Assembly: GCF_001894745.1 (NCBI RefSeq)
Contig: NZ_BBYF01000007.1
Location: 179,417-243,416 of the forward strand
Origin: Paenibacillus sp. NAIST15-1
GTDB lineage: Bacteria > Bacillota > Bacilli > Paenibacillales > Paenibacillaceae
Direction: 5' to 3'
Length of the DNA: 64,000 bases
Below, one piece after another: positions 8,201-17,158 of the stretch. The notes under the pieces were generated by a model that worked only from the letters and a program-made list of their open reading frames with translations, made no database searches and was not told where the DNA came from. The translations under genes were made by a program, and so were the position numbers. Each line of letters begins with the position of its first letter. Position 1 is the stretch's first letter.

Positions 8201-10265
8201 CAATGAAATCATGGTTCAGAAGGACGGTAAATTTCAATTTGGCAAGGATCACGACGCAGCAAAGAGCTACTTCGTTGATTATGTCAATCAAAATACAGTG
8301 TTTTTCCATAACCTTGAAGAGAAGATTCATTATTTGATCGAAAATGATTACTATGAGAAAGAGATTTTCGACCAATATGAATTTAAAGATATTAAGAAAT
8401 TGTACGAGTTCCTGTACTCGAAGAAATTCCGCTTCCCATCCTTCATGAGCGCGTTCAAGTTTTATAATAACTACGCGATGAAGACGAATGATGATACGAA
8501 GTTCTTGGAACGTTATGAAGACAGACTGGCGGTTGTATCCTTGTTCTTAGCGAGCGGAGATATGAACAAAGCATTCGAATATGCAGATCTGTTGATTGCA
8601 CAAGAGTATCAGCCAGCAACGCCAACCTTCCTGAATGCAGGGAAGAAGCGCAGAGGAGAGCTCGTCAGCTGCTTCCTGCTCGAAGTGAACGATTCCATGA
8701 ACTCGATCGGATTTGCGATCAACTCCGCACTTCAGTTAAGTAAAATTGGCGGCGGTGTGAGTTTGAACTTGAGCAAGATTCGCGGTGCAGGCGAGCAGAT
8801 CAAAGGGCTAGACGGTAAAGCAAGCGGCGTACTCCCCGTTATGAAATTGTTTGAGGATGCTTTCTCCTACGCAAACCAATTGGGACAGCGTGACGGAAGC
8901 GGCGTTGTATACTTGAACGTATTCCATGCTGACATCCATGAATTCCTGGATACGAAGAAAATCAACAGTGATGAGAAAATCCGCATTAAGACTTTGTCGC
9001 TCGGCGTCGTTGCTCCGAACAAGTTCTTCGAGCTTGTTGAGCAGGATAAAGACATGTACTTGTTCTATCCGCACACGGTATTCCAAGCATATGGCAAGCA
9101 TTTGGATGATATGGATCTCTCCGAAATGTATGATGAGCTCGTAGACAATCCGAAAGTCCGCAAAAAGAAAATTGTCGCTCGCGACCTAGTTTTGAAAATT
9201 GCACAGATTCAGATGGAATCTGGTTACCCATATATCATGTTCGTAGATAACACGAATGAATATCATGCCCTGAAAGAAATCGGTAAGGTTAAATTCTCCA
9301 ACCTGTGCAGTGAGATCGCACAGCTTAGTGAAGTGTCCACAATTAACGATTACGGCATTGAGGATGAGATTAACCGCGATATTTCCTGTAACTTGGGTTC
9401 ACTTAACATTGTTAACGTCATGAAGAATAAGCGGATGCGTGATACGGTTCATCGTTCTATGGACGCACTGACAGAAGTATCTGACCGCAGCAATATCAGT
9501 ATCGTTCCATCCGTAGCGAAGGCGAACCGTGAGCTTCATTCGGTAGGCCTTGGTGCAATGAACTTGCACGGTTACTTGGCGAAGAACAAGATTGCATATG
9601 AGTCCATGGAAGCAAGAGACTTCGTGCGTGCGTTCTTCATGATGCTGAACTTCTATTCCTTGGAACGTTCCATGCTGATTGCGAAAGAGCGCGGCGTGAC
9701 GTTCACGGACTTTGACAAGAGTGAATATGCGAGCGGCGCATATTTCGATAGATACTTGAACACGGACTTCACTCCGAAGACAGATCGCGTGAAGGAATTG
9801 TTCGAAGGTCACACGATGCCTACATTGGAAGACTGGGCTCGCTTGAAAGAGCAAGTGATGGAGCATGGCTTGTACCATGCATACCGTCTGGCGATCGCAC
9901 CTACAGGCTCTATCTCGTACTTGCAGTCGTCTACAGCTTCGATCGCGCCAATTACTCAGCGCATCGAGGAGCGTGAGTACGGAGATTCCAAGACGATCTA
10001 TCCAATGCCTTACATTAACGATGAGAACTACTTCTATTACAAAGAAGCATATGACATGGATATGTTCAACCTGATTGACTTGGTTGCGGATGTTCAAGTT
10101 CATATTGACCAAGCGATCTCAACGGTACTGTTTGTTAAGGATGATCTGACGACTCGTGATCTTGCAAAATATTATATTTACGCACAGAAGAAGGGGCTTA
10201 AGACGCTCTACTATACACGTACGAAGAAGAAAACAATCGATGAATGTGTAAGCTGCGTTGTCTAA
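8169..10265 (+). CDS. nrdE: Class Ib ribonucleoside-diphosphate reductase, large subunit
   Basis: 698 residues, the usual NrdE length, with N-terminal PKWIQLNNEI as in Bacillus NrdE, which supports the start at 8169 inside nrdI. Visible active-site segments are LVSCFLL and NLCSEI (redox and thiyl-radical cysteines), NLGSLN, and the C-terminal Tyr pair plus the CVSCVV tail that is re-reduced by a glutaredoxin- or thioredoxin-like protein. It reduces ribonucleoside diphosphates to deoxy forms for DNA synthesis. No N-terminal ATP-cone is apparent, as expected for NrdE. A 121-base gap with a possible stem-loop separates it from nrdF. Confidence 0.97.
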   Translation: MTLIPKWIQLNNEIMVQKDGKFQFGKDHDAAKSYFVDYVNQNTVFFHNLEEKIHYLIENDYYEKEIFDQYEFKDIKKLYEFLYSKKFRFPSFMSAFKFYNNYAMKTNDDTKFLERYEDRLAVVSLFLASGDMNKAFEYADLLIAQEYQPATPTFLNAGKKRRGELVSCFLLEVNDSMNSIGFAINSALQLSKIGGGVSLNLSKIRGAGEQIKGLDGKASGVLPVMKLFEDAFSYANQLGQRDGSGVVYLNVFHADIHEFLDTKKINSDEKIRIKTLSLGVVAPNKFFELVEQDKDMYLFYPHTVFQAYGKHLDDMDLSEMYDELVDNPKVRKKKIVARDLVLKIAQIQMESGYPYIMFVDNTNEYHALKEIGKVKFSNLCSEIAQLSEVSTINDYGIEDEINRDISCNLGSLNIVNVMKNKRMRDTVHRSMDALTEVSDRSNISIVPSVAKANRELHSVGLGAMNLHGYLAKNKIAYESMEARDFVRAFFMMLNFYSLERSMLIAKERGVTFTDFDKSEYASGAYFDRYLNTDFTPKTDRVKELFEGHTMPTLEDWARLKEQVMEHGLYHAYRLAIAPTGSISYLQSSTASIAPITQRIEEREYGDSKTIYPMPYINDENYFYYKEAYDMDMFNLIDLVADVQVHIDQAISTVLFVKDDLTTRDLAKYYIYAQKKGLKTLYYTRTKKKTIDECVSCVV

Positions 10266-10292
10266 TTGAGCGCAACCTGCATTAAATGAGAG

Positions 10293-10362
10293 TTCAAAAA
10301 GGATGGTTTTCAGCACCGAGCACTGTGTATATTACTTCGTGATCTAAAGCGGTCTTTTTGAA
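10293..10362 (+). other. Possible stem-loop between nrdE and nrdF
   Basis: TTCAAAAAG at 10293-10301 can pair with CTTTTTGAA at 10354-10362 across a loop of about 52 bases. It could be an mRNA processing or partial termination site that sets the NrdE:NrdF ratio. This is inferred from pairing alone. Confidence 0.35.
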
Positions 10363-10386
10363 TTACCTCTAGAAGGAGATTCGTAG

Positions 10387-11385
10387 ATGAGAAACTTTGA
10401 AGCTGTTAACTGGAACAGACCTGAATCGGATTATATGGAAATGCTGTGGACGCAAAATACGTCCCAATTCTGGCTTGATACGGAGATTCCAATCTCGAAA
10501 GACTTGAAGTCTTGGACGAAAATGTCCGATGATGAGAAACTTGCCTATATGCATGTGCTTGGCGGCTTGACCTTGCTGGATACAGAACAAGGGAACGTGG
10601 GAATGCCGGTTATTGCGCAGCATGTAGAAGGGAAGCAGAAGAAGGCAATTCTGATCTTCCAAGCGGCAATGGAAGAAATTCATGCGAAGAGCTACAGCAC
10701 CATCTTTACGACGGTTGCTAGCACAGCAATGATTGATGAGACATTCGATTGGGTAAAAGACAATAAGCACTTGCAGAAGAAGACAGCAATCATTGACGGC
10801 CTATATAAGGGTATTCAAGACAACGATCCAATCAGCTTGTACAAAGCGATGGTAGCATCGGTATTCTTGGAGAGCTTCCTGTTCTATTCCGGCTTCTTCT
10901 ATCCACTGTATTTGGCTGGACAAGGCAAGATGGTAGCAAGCGGTGAGATCATTAAGCTGATCATCCGCGACGAGAGCGTCCATGGCGTGTTCGTAGGCTT
11001 GCTTGCACAGGAAATTTACAATAAGCAAAGTGCGGACGTGCAGCGTGAGTTGTCCCAATTCGTGAACAAGCTGATGCTTGAATTGTACGAGAACGAGCTT
11101 GAATACACTGAGCAGCTATATGATGCAATTGGACTTACACATGAAGTGAAGAAGTACATTCGTTACAACGGCAACAAAGCGCTCATGAACTTGGGCTTTG
11201 AGCAATACTTCCCAGAAGAAGATGTTAACCCCGTTGTCTTGAACGGTATCCGTACCGAAACAAGTACACATGACTTCTTCTCCACGAAGGGAAGCGGGTA
11301 TCAAAAGGGCAAGGTAGAGCCTTTGCAAGACAAAGACTTTACAATGCTGAACGATCGTGTCAAACAATCCGATATCTTTGCATAA
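10387..11385 (+). CDS. nrdF: Class Ib ribonucleoside-diphosphate reductase, small subunit
   Basis: 332 residues with the ferritin-like metal site: D65, E96 and H99, and the radical Tyr103 spaced as in the family (E-x2-H-x3-Y), followed by the second metal set around HGVFVGLL. NrdF carries the Mn- or Fe-tyrosyl radical that starts catalysis in NrdE, assembled with NrdI. An AGAAGGAGAT site precedes the ATG. A clear terminator follows, closing the nrd operon. Confidence 0.97.
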   Translation: MRNFEAVNWNRPESDYMEMLWTQNTSQFWLDTEIPISKDLKSWTKMSDDEKLAYMHVLGGLTLLDTEQGNVGMPVIAQHVEGKQKKAILIFQAAMEEIHAKSYSTIFTTVASTAMIDETFDWVKDNKHLQKKTAIIDGLYKGIQDNDPISLYKAMVASVFLESFLFYSGFFYPLYLAGQGKMVASGEIIKLIIRDESVHGVFVGLLAQEIYNKQSADVQRELSQFVNKLMLELYENELEYTEQLYDAIGLTHEVKKYIRYNGNKALMNLGFEQYFPEEDVNPVVLNGIRTETSTHDFFSTKGSGYQKGKVEPLQDKDFTMLNDRVKQSDIFA

Positions 11386-11415
11386 GATGATAAGGATTGC
11401 TAGGAATGATGCAAG

Positions 11416-11448
11416 AACAACTGAGTGGGAACGCTCAGTTGTTTTTGT
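11416..11448 (+). terminator. Terminator of the nrd operon
   Basis: A 10-bp perfect stem (AACAACTGAG with CTCAGTTGTT) is followed by TTT within a T-rich tail. Confidence 0.9.
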
Positions 11449-11601
11449 ATTGTCGTGTCATAAGAGCGGAATACTTAATGTACCGGCTGCATGTATATCC
11501 ATACTAGGGGAACACCCGTATATTCATGAATCAATTTTCACTGCTTTAGTTTGATGAGATAATTCGGACAGATGATTTTCATACATAAAGGACGGGCTTT
11601 C

Positions 11602-12438
11602 ATGAAAAAAAGAATTACGGATATTGCTATCATTATCGCAGGCGCTTTCATTTTTGCATTAGCAGTTAACTTGTTTGTCATCCCCAATGATTTCGGTGAG
11701 GGCGGGGTAACAGGGGTTACCATTATTCTCTACTATCTGTTCGAATGGTCACCAGGGTTGATGAACTTGATCTTAAATGCGGTATTGCTTGTCGTTGGCT
11801 ACAAATTCTTGGATAAGAAAACGACGATCTATACCATCATTGCAGTTGTGTTCAACTCATTATTCCTGCATTTGACGGAGAGCTGGCGGATTGCATCCAA
11901 TGAGCTCATGATCAATGCGATTTTTGGCGGTATTTTCGCAGGTGTCGGGATCGGTCTTATCATCCGAGTCGGGGGCACAACAGCAGGCTCGACGATTTTG
12001 GCTCGCATTATGAACAAGTATTTGGATTGGAATGTAAGTTACGCATTATTGTTCTTCGACCTCATTGTGGCATTCGCGTCGTTCTTCATCATTGGACCGC
12101 AAGGCTTGATGCTAACTATTGCGATGCTGTATGTAGGGACGAAGGTGATGGATTTCATTATCGAAGGATTGAATCCGAAGAAGGCGGTTACGATTATTTC
12201 CGTGGAGCATGATCGGATCGCGGAGCAAGTGAATGTCGTCATGGATCGTGGAGTGACGGTACTGGAAGGACATGGTTATTATACAAAGGATCGGAAGCAA
12301 GTACTGTACATTGTTATTAGTAAGCAGGAAGTATCAACCTTGAAGAAAATCGTCCGAGCAACAGATAAGGATGCATTTATTACGATTCATGATGTTAGGG
12401 ATGTGTTCGGAGAAGGCTTTATTGATATTACGAAATAA
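11602..12438 (+). CDS. YitT family membrane protein (first paralogue)
   Basis: I start it at the ATG at 11602 behind AAAGGACGGG, giving 278 residues. It has five or six membrane helices in the first two thirds (YitT domain, with repeated FxxPND/GG turns such as FVIPNDFGEGGVTG) and a soluble C-terminal domain of the DUF2179 type (HDRIAEQVNVVMDRGVTVLEGHGYYT). Members are common in Bacillota and probably transporters, but the substrate is unknown. A second paralogue lies 3 kb away in opposite orientation, on the far side of two glycosidase genes. Confidence 0.92.
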   Translation: MKKRITDIAIIIAGAFIFALAVNLFVIPNDFGEGGVTGVTIILYYLFEWSPGLMNLILNAVLLVVGYKFLDKKTTIYTIIAVVFNSLFLHLTESWRIASNELMINAIFGGIFAGVGIGLIIRVGGTTAGSTILARIMNKYLDWNVSYALLFFDLIVAFASFFIIGPQGLMLTIAMLYVGTKVMDFIIEGLNPKKAVTIISVEHDRIAEQVNVVMDRGVTVLEGHGYYTKDRKQVLYIVISKQEVSTLKKIVRATDKDAFITIHDVRDVFGEGFIDITK

Positions 12439-12478
12439 CCAGGCTTCAACAACCAAATATGGCGTGTCTGCCACTTGG

Positions 12479-12530
12479 ATTCCGCGCCACATCTAACTGT
12501 GAAAAAGTTAGGTGTGGCGCGGAATGTTTT
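12479..12530. terminator. Long inverted repeat, probable terminator
   Basis: A 19-bp stem (ATTCCGCGCCACATCTAAC with GTTAGGTGTGGCGCGGAAT, one G-U pair) with a 9-base A-rich loop is followed by GTTTT. It lies between the first YitT gene and the fucosidase gene. The stem is longer than most terminators in this window. Confidence 0.7.
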
Positions 12531-12599
12531 CGCTAACACTTTTCTGCCAAAATGTGCGATAATACGAATTGTACAACTAGAATATGGGAGGGCACAACA

Positions 12600-13889
12600 A
12601 TGGTACAACCGTGGTTTGAGAAAGCGAAGCTTGGGATTTTCATTCATTATGGCATTTATGCGGTCGATGGGATTTCAGAATCCTGGTCTTTCTATAATGG
12701 AAGAGTGTCGTATGAAGACTACATGAAGCAGCTCGATGGATTTACGGCAAGCAAGTTCGATGCAGACAAGTGGGCAGACCTCTTCGAGAAGTCTGGCGCG
12801 AAATATGCAGTTCTGACAACGAAGCATCATGATGGCGTTGCATTGTGGGATACGAAGTACAGTGACTTGAACGTTGTGAAGAAGACGCCTGCCAAGCGTG
12901 ATCTTATCAAAGAGTATGCCAAGGCGCTTACAGATCGCGGTATTAAGCTTGGTATGTACTATTCCTTGATAGACTGGTCACATCCAGATTATGCAAGTGT
13001 GTACGAAGGCGGGAAGGTGCCTGAGGATTTGAGCAAGGTGAACCGCTTCTGCAGTCCGACGGATGGTGTACAGGATGAAGAGGCATGGCAGCGCTTCCTC
13101 GAATTCAATAACAATCAATTGCGTGAATTGCTTACTGACTACGGCAAGGTGGATCTGCTGTGGTTCGACGGGGACTGGGAGCGCAGCGCAGAACAGTGGA
13201 ATTTGCCAGCGTTCAAGGATTACCTGCTGTCGTTCAACCCTGAGCTTATCATTAACTCCAGGCTTCAAGGGCATGGGGACTACAAGACTCCGGAACAGGG
13301 CTTGCCAATTACAAGACCAGTAGGGCCATGGGAGTTCTGCACAACCATTAATAGCTCTTGGGGCTACCAACACGATGATGATTATTATAAAACATTGAAT
13401 CAAATTATCCGAATGTTCTGTGACTGCATTACGATGGGCGGGAATATGCTGTTGGATGTAGGGCCAATGGAGGACGGGACAATTCCGCAGCGTCAGGAAG
13501 AGACACTCATTGGTCTGGGCAACTGGATTCGGACGCATGAAGAGGCTATTTATGAGACGGATGAAGGCATTCATACTCGTTATTACTTGGGCGGCAGTAC
13601 CGTGTCCAAGGATCGTCAGACGTTATATTTGTTCGTATATGATGATCCGAAAGAAAGCGTTTGCTTAAAAGGTCTCTCGAATAAAATTAAAAAGATTACG
13701 GTGCTTCATTCTGGCAAGGAATTAACTTATGAAATTCAAGGTGGCGTGCCGTGGTTCAATATTCCGGGTACAACATGGATACATATGACGCCGGAAGATG
13801 CGCATGAGAATGTAACGGTATTGAAGATTGAACTGGAAGGCGAACTGGATATGTACGGCGGTTCCGGTGCCGTGGTTACACACAACTAG
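12600..13889 (+). CDS. Alpha-L-fucosidase, glycoside hydrolase family 29
   Basis: The ATG at 12600 behind GGGAGGG gives 429 residues with no signal peptide, so the enzyme is cytosolic. GH29 hallmarks are visible: WFEKAKLGIFIHYGIYA at the N-terminus, YAVLTTKHHDGVALW, the nucleophile region LLWFDGDWE with candidate Asp190, and GNMLLDVGPMEDGTIP. GH29 enzymes release fucose from glycans with retention. The GH18 gene starts 46 bases downstream, so the two probably act together on a glycan taken up by the cell. Assignment to the family is firm; the natural substrate is not. Confidence 0.93.
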   Translation: MVQPWFEKAKLGIFIHYGIYAVDGISESWSFYNGRVSYEDYMKQLDGFTASKFDADKWADLFEKSGAKYAVLTTKHHDGVALWDTKYSDLNVVKKTPAKRDLIKEYAKALTDRGIKLGMYYSLIDWSHPDYASVYEGGKVPEDLSKVNRFCSPTDGVQDEEAWQRFLEFNNNQLRELLTDYGKVDLLWFDGDWERSAEQWNLPAFKDYLLSFNPELIINSRLQGHGDYKTPEQGLPITRPVGPWEFCTTINSSWGYQHDDDYYKTLNQIIRMFCDCITMGGNMLLDVGPMEDGTIPQRQEETLIGLGNWIRTHEEAIYETDEGIHTRYYLGGSTVSKDRQTLYLFVYDDPKESVCLKGLSNKIKKITVLHSGKELTYEIQGGVPWFNIPGTTWIHMTPEDAHENVTVLKIELEGELDMYGGSGAVVTHN

Positions 13890-13935
13890 GGAGTTGCAAT
13901 CATAGAGAACACAACGTAGAGAGGAAGACGACAGC

Positions 13936-14973
13936 ATGAGCAGCAACAAGCTGATTTTAGCGGGTTATGCAGGTGATCCTGTACTACCGAATGTTACAGC
14001 AGAAGATGCGAAGAAACTAACTCATTTGAACGTGGCATTTGGTCATGTGAAGAACGACCGCATTACGATTGATCATTTGCAGAATTTGTCTCAATTGCAA
14101 GTATTGAAGTCTTACAACCCTGAGCTGCTCATTCTACTGTCGGTGGGCGGATGGAGTGCAGGCGGGTTCTCTGAGGCTGCGTCGACAGCAGAAGGAAGAC
14201 GGCTGTTCGCAGAGTCTGCAGTGCGAGTCTTAGAGACAGCACCATTCGATGGCATCGACCTTGACTGGGAGTACCCGTGCTATTCGGAAGCAGGAATAGC
14301 GTCCAGCCCGAATGATAAGCAGAACTTCACCTTGCTTCTCAAGGAACTGCGCGAGGTGCTTGACGCCCAGGGGCACGCAGACGGAAGACACTATCTGCTG
14401 ACGATTGCAGCAGGGGCAGACCAATACTATATCGATGGTACGGAAATGGATGTGATCCATTCGTATTTGGACTTCATTCAGCTCATGACATACGATATGC
14501 GCGGCGGCTTCCAAACCTTGACGGGGCATCACACGAACTTGTACACATCGACTGGCGACTTGTTCCGCATTAGCATAGATGCATCTGTACGGTTATTCGC
14601 TGCTGCAGGAGTGCCTAGAGAGAAGATTGTCATCGGTGCTGCCTTCTATTCAAGAATGTGGAAGGATGTGCCGAATACGAATAATGGCTACTTGCAAATG
14701 GCGCCTGGATCGGGAGGGTATGGACCTGATTATACGAAGCTGGTTGCGGAATATATCGATAAGAATGGATTCGTTCGTCATTGGGATGAGGAAGCGAAAT
14801 CTCCATACTTGTACGACGGACATAGCTTTATTACGTATGACGATCCAGAATCCTTAACGCACAAGTGCAAGTATGTGAGGGAGCAGGGAATTGCTGGCGT
14901 TATGTTCTGGGAATATAGCTGCGACCATACGCATACGTTGCTGGATGCTATGTACCGTGCCTACACAAGCTAA
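13936..14973 (+). CDS. Glycoside hydrolase family 18 protein, cytosolic
   Basis: 345 residues with the GH18 signature DGIDLDWEYP, where Glu112 is the catalytic acid and D108/D110 the supporting aspartates, plus SVGGWS and LMTYDMRGG strands and a final MFWEYSCD. No signal peptide or binding domain is present, unlike secreted chitinases, so it probably trims imported chito- or glyco-oligosaccharides. It shares an operon with the fucosidase 46 bases upstream. GAGGAAG precedes the ATG. A bidirectional terminator separates it from the convergent YitT gene. Confidence 0.93.
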   Translation: MSSNKLILAGYAGDPVLPNVTAEDAKKLTHLNVAFGHVKNDRITIDHLQNLSQLQVLKSYNPELLILLSVGGWSAGGFSEAASTAEGRRLFAESAVRVLETAPFDGIDLDWEYPCYSEAGIASSPNDKQNFTLLLKELREVLDAQGHADGRHYLLTIAAGADQYYIDGTEMDVIHSYLDFIQLMTYDMRGGFQTLTGHHTNLYTSTGDLFRISIDASVRLFAAAGVPREKIVIGAAFYSRMWKDVPNTNNGYLQMAPGSGGYGPDYTKLVAEYIDKNGFVRHWDEEAKSPYLYDGHSFITYDDPESLTHKCKYVREQGIAGVMFWEYSCDHTHTLLDAMYRAYTS

Positions 14974-14992
14974 TTAGAGATGTTAAATAGAG

Positions 14993-15042
14993 AATCCCCT
15001 GCATACGTCAGCGAGGCTGCTGAGACATGCAGGGGATTTGTG
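14993..15042. terminator. Bidirectional terminator between GH18 and YitT genes
   Basis: AATCCCCTGCAT pairs perfectly with ATGCAGGGGATT around a 22-base loop. It lies between convergent genes. Confidence 0.85.
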
Positions 15043-15043
15043 A

Positions 15044-15910
15044 TTAGTGGATATCGTTCTTCTGGAAGTTGCCGCCGAGTACATCCGATACACTTTCGAT
15101 CGCGATGAACGCCTTGCTGTCAATCTCTTGGACAACAGACTTCAGCTTCGCTAGCTCCAGACGGGTAACGACACAATAGATAATTTGGGTATCTTCCTTG
15201 CTGTAACCGCCTCTGCCGTAGATGAAGGTCGTGCTTCGACCCAAGCGGCTCTGAATTGCTTCTGAGACTTCCTCATATTCCTGCGATATGATGGTTACCG
15301 ACTTCGACTCATTCAAGCCCTCAACGACGATATCCATCACCTTCGAAGCAATATAGAAAGTAAAGATGGAGTACATGGCTGAATCCCAGCCGAATGCGAA
15401 TCCAGCTATGATAAAGATGAATACGTTGATAATGAGAATAATTTGACCAACTGGCACCCGAGTCTTCTTGGACACGAGAATGGCTACGATTTCAGTACCA
15501 TCTAGTGATCCGCCAAAGCGAAGAACGAGACCAACACCGAGACCGAGAATAAAGCCACCGAACAGAACTGCCAATATTTTCTCATTTGTAAATGCTTCTG
15601 CTGAATGCAGCATAAATGTCGTTCCGGACATGACTATGATTCCGTATAAGGTGGAAAATGCAAATGTTTTTCCGATTTGTTTGTATCCGATAATTAGAAA
15701 CGGAAGGTTAATAAGGAAGATGAACAGACCTAGCGGCAGGCCCGTTAGCTTGGATACCACGATCGAAATACCGGTTATCCCACCATCAATCACACTGTTA
15801 GGTACGAGGAATAATTCCAACGCTACCCCCATTAGAATTGCACCAGACGTGATGAAGATGAATCTCTTCAAGATGTCTAGAACGGACATTTTCTTATGAA
15901 CTCTAGCCAT
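15044..15910 (-). CDS. YitT family membrane protein (second paralogue)
   Basis: 288 residues; AGAGAGGA precedes the ATG. It has the same plan as the gene at 11602: N-terminal multi-helix YitT region (FLVPNSVIDGGITG, GFILGLGVGLVLRFGGSLDGTEI) and a C-terminal DUF2179-like domain (YGRGGYSKEDTQIIYCVVTR). The sequences are clearly related but far from identical, so this is an old duplication. Function is unknown. It converges on the GH18 gene. Confidence 0.92.
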   Translation of the reverse strand: MARVHKKMSVLDILKRFIFITSGAILMGVALELFLVPNSVIDGGITGISIVVSKLTGLPLGLFIFLINLPFLIIGYKQIGKTFAFSTLYGIIVMSGTTFMLHSAEAFTNEKILAVLFGGFILGLGVGLVLRFGGSLDGTEIVAILVSKKTRVPVGQIILIINVFIFIIAGFAFGWDSAMYSIFTFYIASKVMDIVVEGLNESKSVTIISQEYEEVSEAIQSRLGRSTTFIYGRGGYSKEDTQIIYCVVTRLELAKLKSVVQEIDSKAFIAIESVSDVLGGNFQKNDIH

Positions 15911-16165
15911 GCAACAAATCCTCTCTGTCTATAGGTTAGTACTAACTTTACGTATGTATATCATATCATTTTCATGAAACATGAACAATAAAGCGACCAA
16001 GGTCATGAAAATAACAGTCATAAAATGCAAAACTCAGCGCGAACTGGTAGAGCATGTATATATCGTTTGGAGTAAGAAAAGGATAAGATAGCGGCAATTA
16101 TTTCATGCAAGCGGAATGGGTTCAGATGTGCCTCAAGGATGAGGATTTGTCAAAAGGAGAACAAC

Positions 16166-17086
16166 ATGTATCTGCAACTTCTCTGGTTAGTGCTTTTGCT
16201 GCTCCAACGGCCAACCGTATCGGAACCAATCATGATTGGACATCATGGCCAACAAATTGCATCTGCTCACCGTGCGGATTATTTACTTCCTGGTGCTGCT
16301 ATTGTGAACGAGCAACAATTAGATAAGCTGATGAAAGCGATAGATCGCCAAGTAGCCATTGCTCCGATTAATGCAGCATTGAATGGTTATGGTGGGATTA
16401 TTCCCGAGAAAAATGGGATGAGGCTGGATCGAGAATCATTTATCGAGCAGTTTTATAAATACATCGTCAACAGCGGTTCGATGAGGATAGAGGTGCCGAT
16501 GCAGATTGTCTATCCAAAAGTAGACAGTGAACTCCTATCGCATATTCGTGAGAAGGAAATTGGTCATTACACAACCTTCTATAATACGAACAATAAAAAC
16601 CGTTCTATGAATATAAAGCTTGCTGCAGAGGCGATTAACAATCACGTCCTATTTCCAGGAGAGACGTTCTCCTTTAATGAAGTTGTTGGGCAGCGCACGC
16701 AAGAGAGAGGGTATGTGCGTGCGCCTATCATCGTGAAGGGGGAATTGTCAGAAGGAATAGGGGGCGGCATATGTCAGATATCATCCACCCTGTTCAACGC
16801 TGTCGACCGCGCAGGGCTACATATTGTGAAGCGCTACTCTCACTCTAGGAATGTAACCTATGTGCCGCCTGGTCGTGATGCAACGGTAAGCTGGAATGGA
16901 CCCGACTTTACCTTCCATAATCTTTACAATCAACCGATATTGATCCGAGCCTTTGCCAACGGGGGAAGCGTACATATTGGTGTTTACTCATCGGAAGAGA
17001 TTCGCTACAAGCAACGTGATGTACCTGGTGCTTCGAAGGAACTGCCTGAAGAAGTGAAGGATATTGATGTGGACAAGGAAGAATAA
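16166..17086 (+). CDS. VanW family protein, exported
   Basis: The ATG at 16166 behind AAAAGGAG gives 306 residues with an N-terminal hydrophobic segment (LQLLWLVLLLLQ) acting as signal or anchor. The VanW domain fills the second half: NNKNRSMNIKLAAEAINN, PGETFSFNEVVGQRT, and GIGGGICQISSTLFNA with its conserved Cys. VanW proteins occur beside vancomycin-resistance genes but also widely in Bacillota; they are thought to act at the cell wall, with unknown chemistry. No van genes are nearby, so this is not evidence of glycopeptide resistance. Confidence 0.9.
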   Translation: MYLQLLWLVLLLLQRPTVSEPIMIGHHGQQIASAHRADYLLPGAAIVNEQQLDKLMKAIDRQVAIAPINAALNGYGGIIPEKNGMRLDRESFIEQFYKYIVNSGSMRIEVPMQIVYPKVDSELLSHIREKEIGHYTTFYNTNNKNRSMNIKLAAEAINNHVLFPGETFSFNEVVGQRTQERGYVRAPIIVKGELSEGIGGGICQISSTLFNAVDRAGLHIVKRYSHSRNVTYVPPGRDATVSWNGPDFTFHNLYNQPILIRAFANGGSVHIGVYSSEEIRYKQRDVPGASKELPEEVKDIDVDKEE

Positions 17087-17108
17087 TGCAGGTGAGGGTG
17101 CGATAATC

Positions 17109-17158
17109 AACAATAAGACGGTTGCTCCTCTCGATGGAAGAGCAACCGTCTTATTGTT
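17109..17158. terminator. Bidirectional terminator between VanW and MFS genes
   Basis: A perfect stem of about 19 bp (AACAATAAGACGGTTGCTC and its complement) with a 12-base loop. It overlaps the last codons of the convergent MFS gene. Confidence 0.9.

Noticed and set aside
9399..10112. 237-codon minus-strand frame inside nrdE
   Set aside because: Antisense shadow of a highly conserved gene; product is rich in Arg, His and Val with no recognisable domain.
12978..13574. 198-codon minus-strand frame inside the fucosidase gene
   Set aside because: Shadow of a strongly supported GH29 gene.
16166..17086. VanW as a sign of vancomycin resistance
   Set aside because: No vanA/vanB-type ligase, dehydrogenase or dipeptidase genes nearby; VanW proteins are common without resistance.
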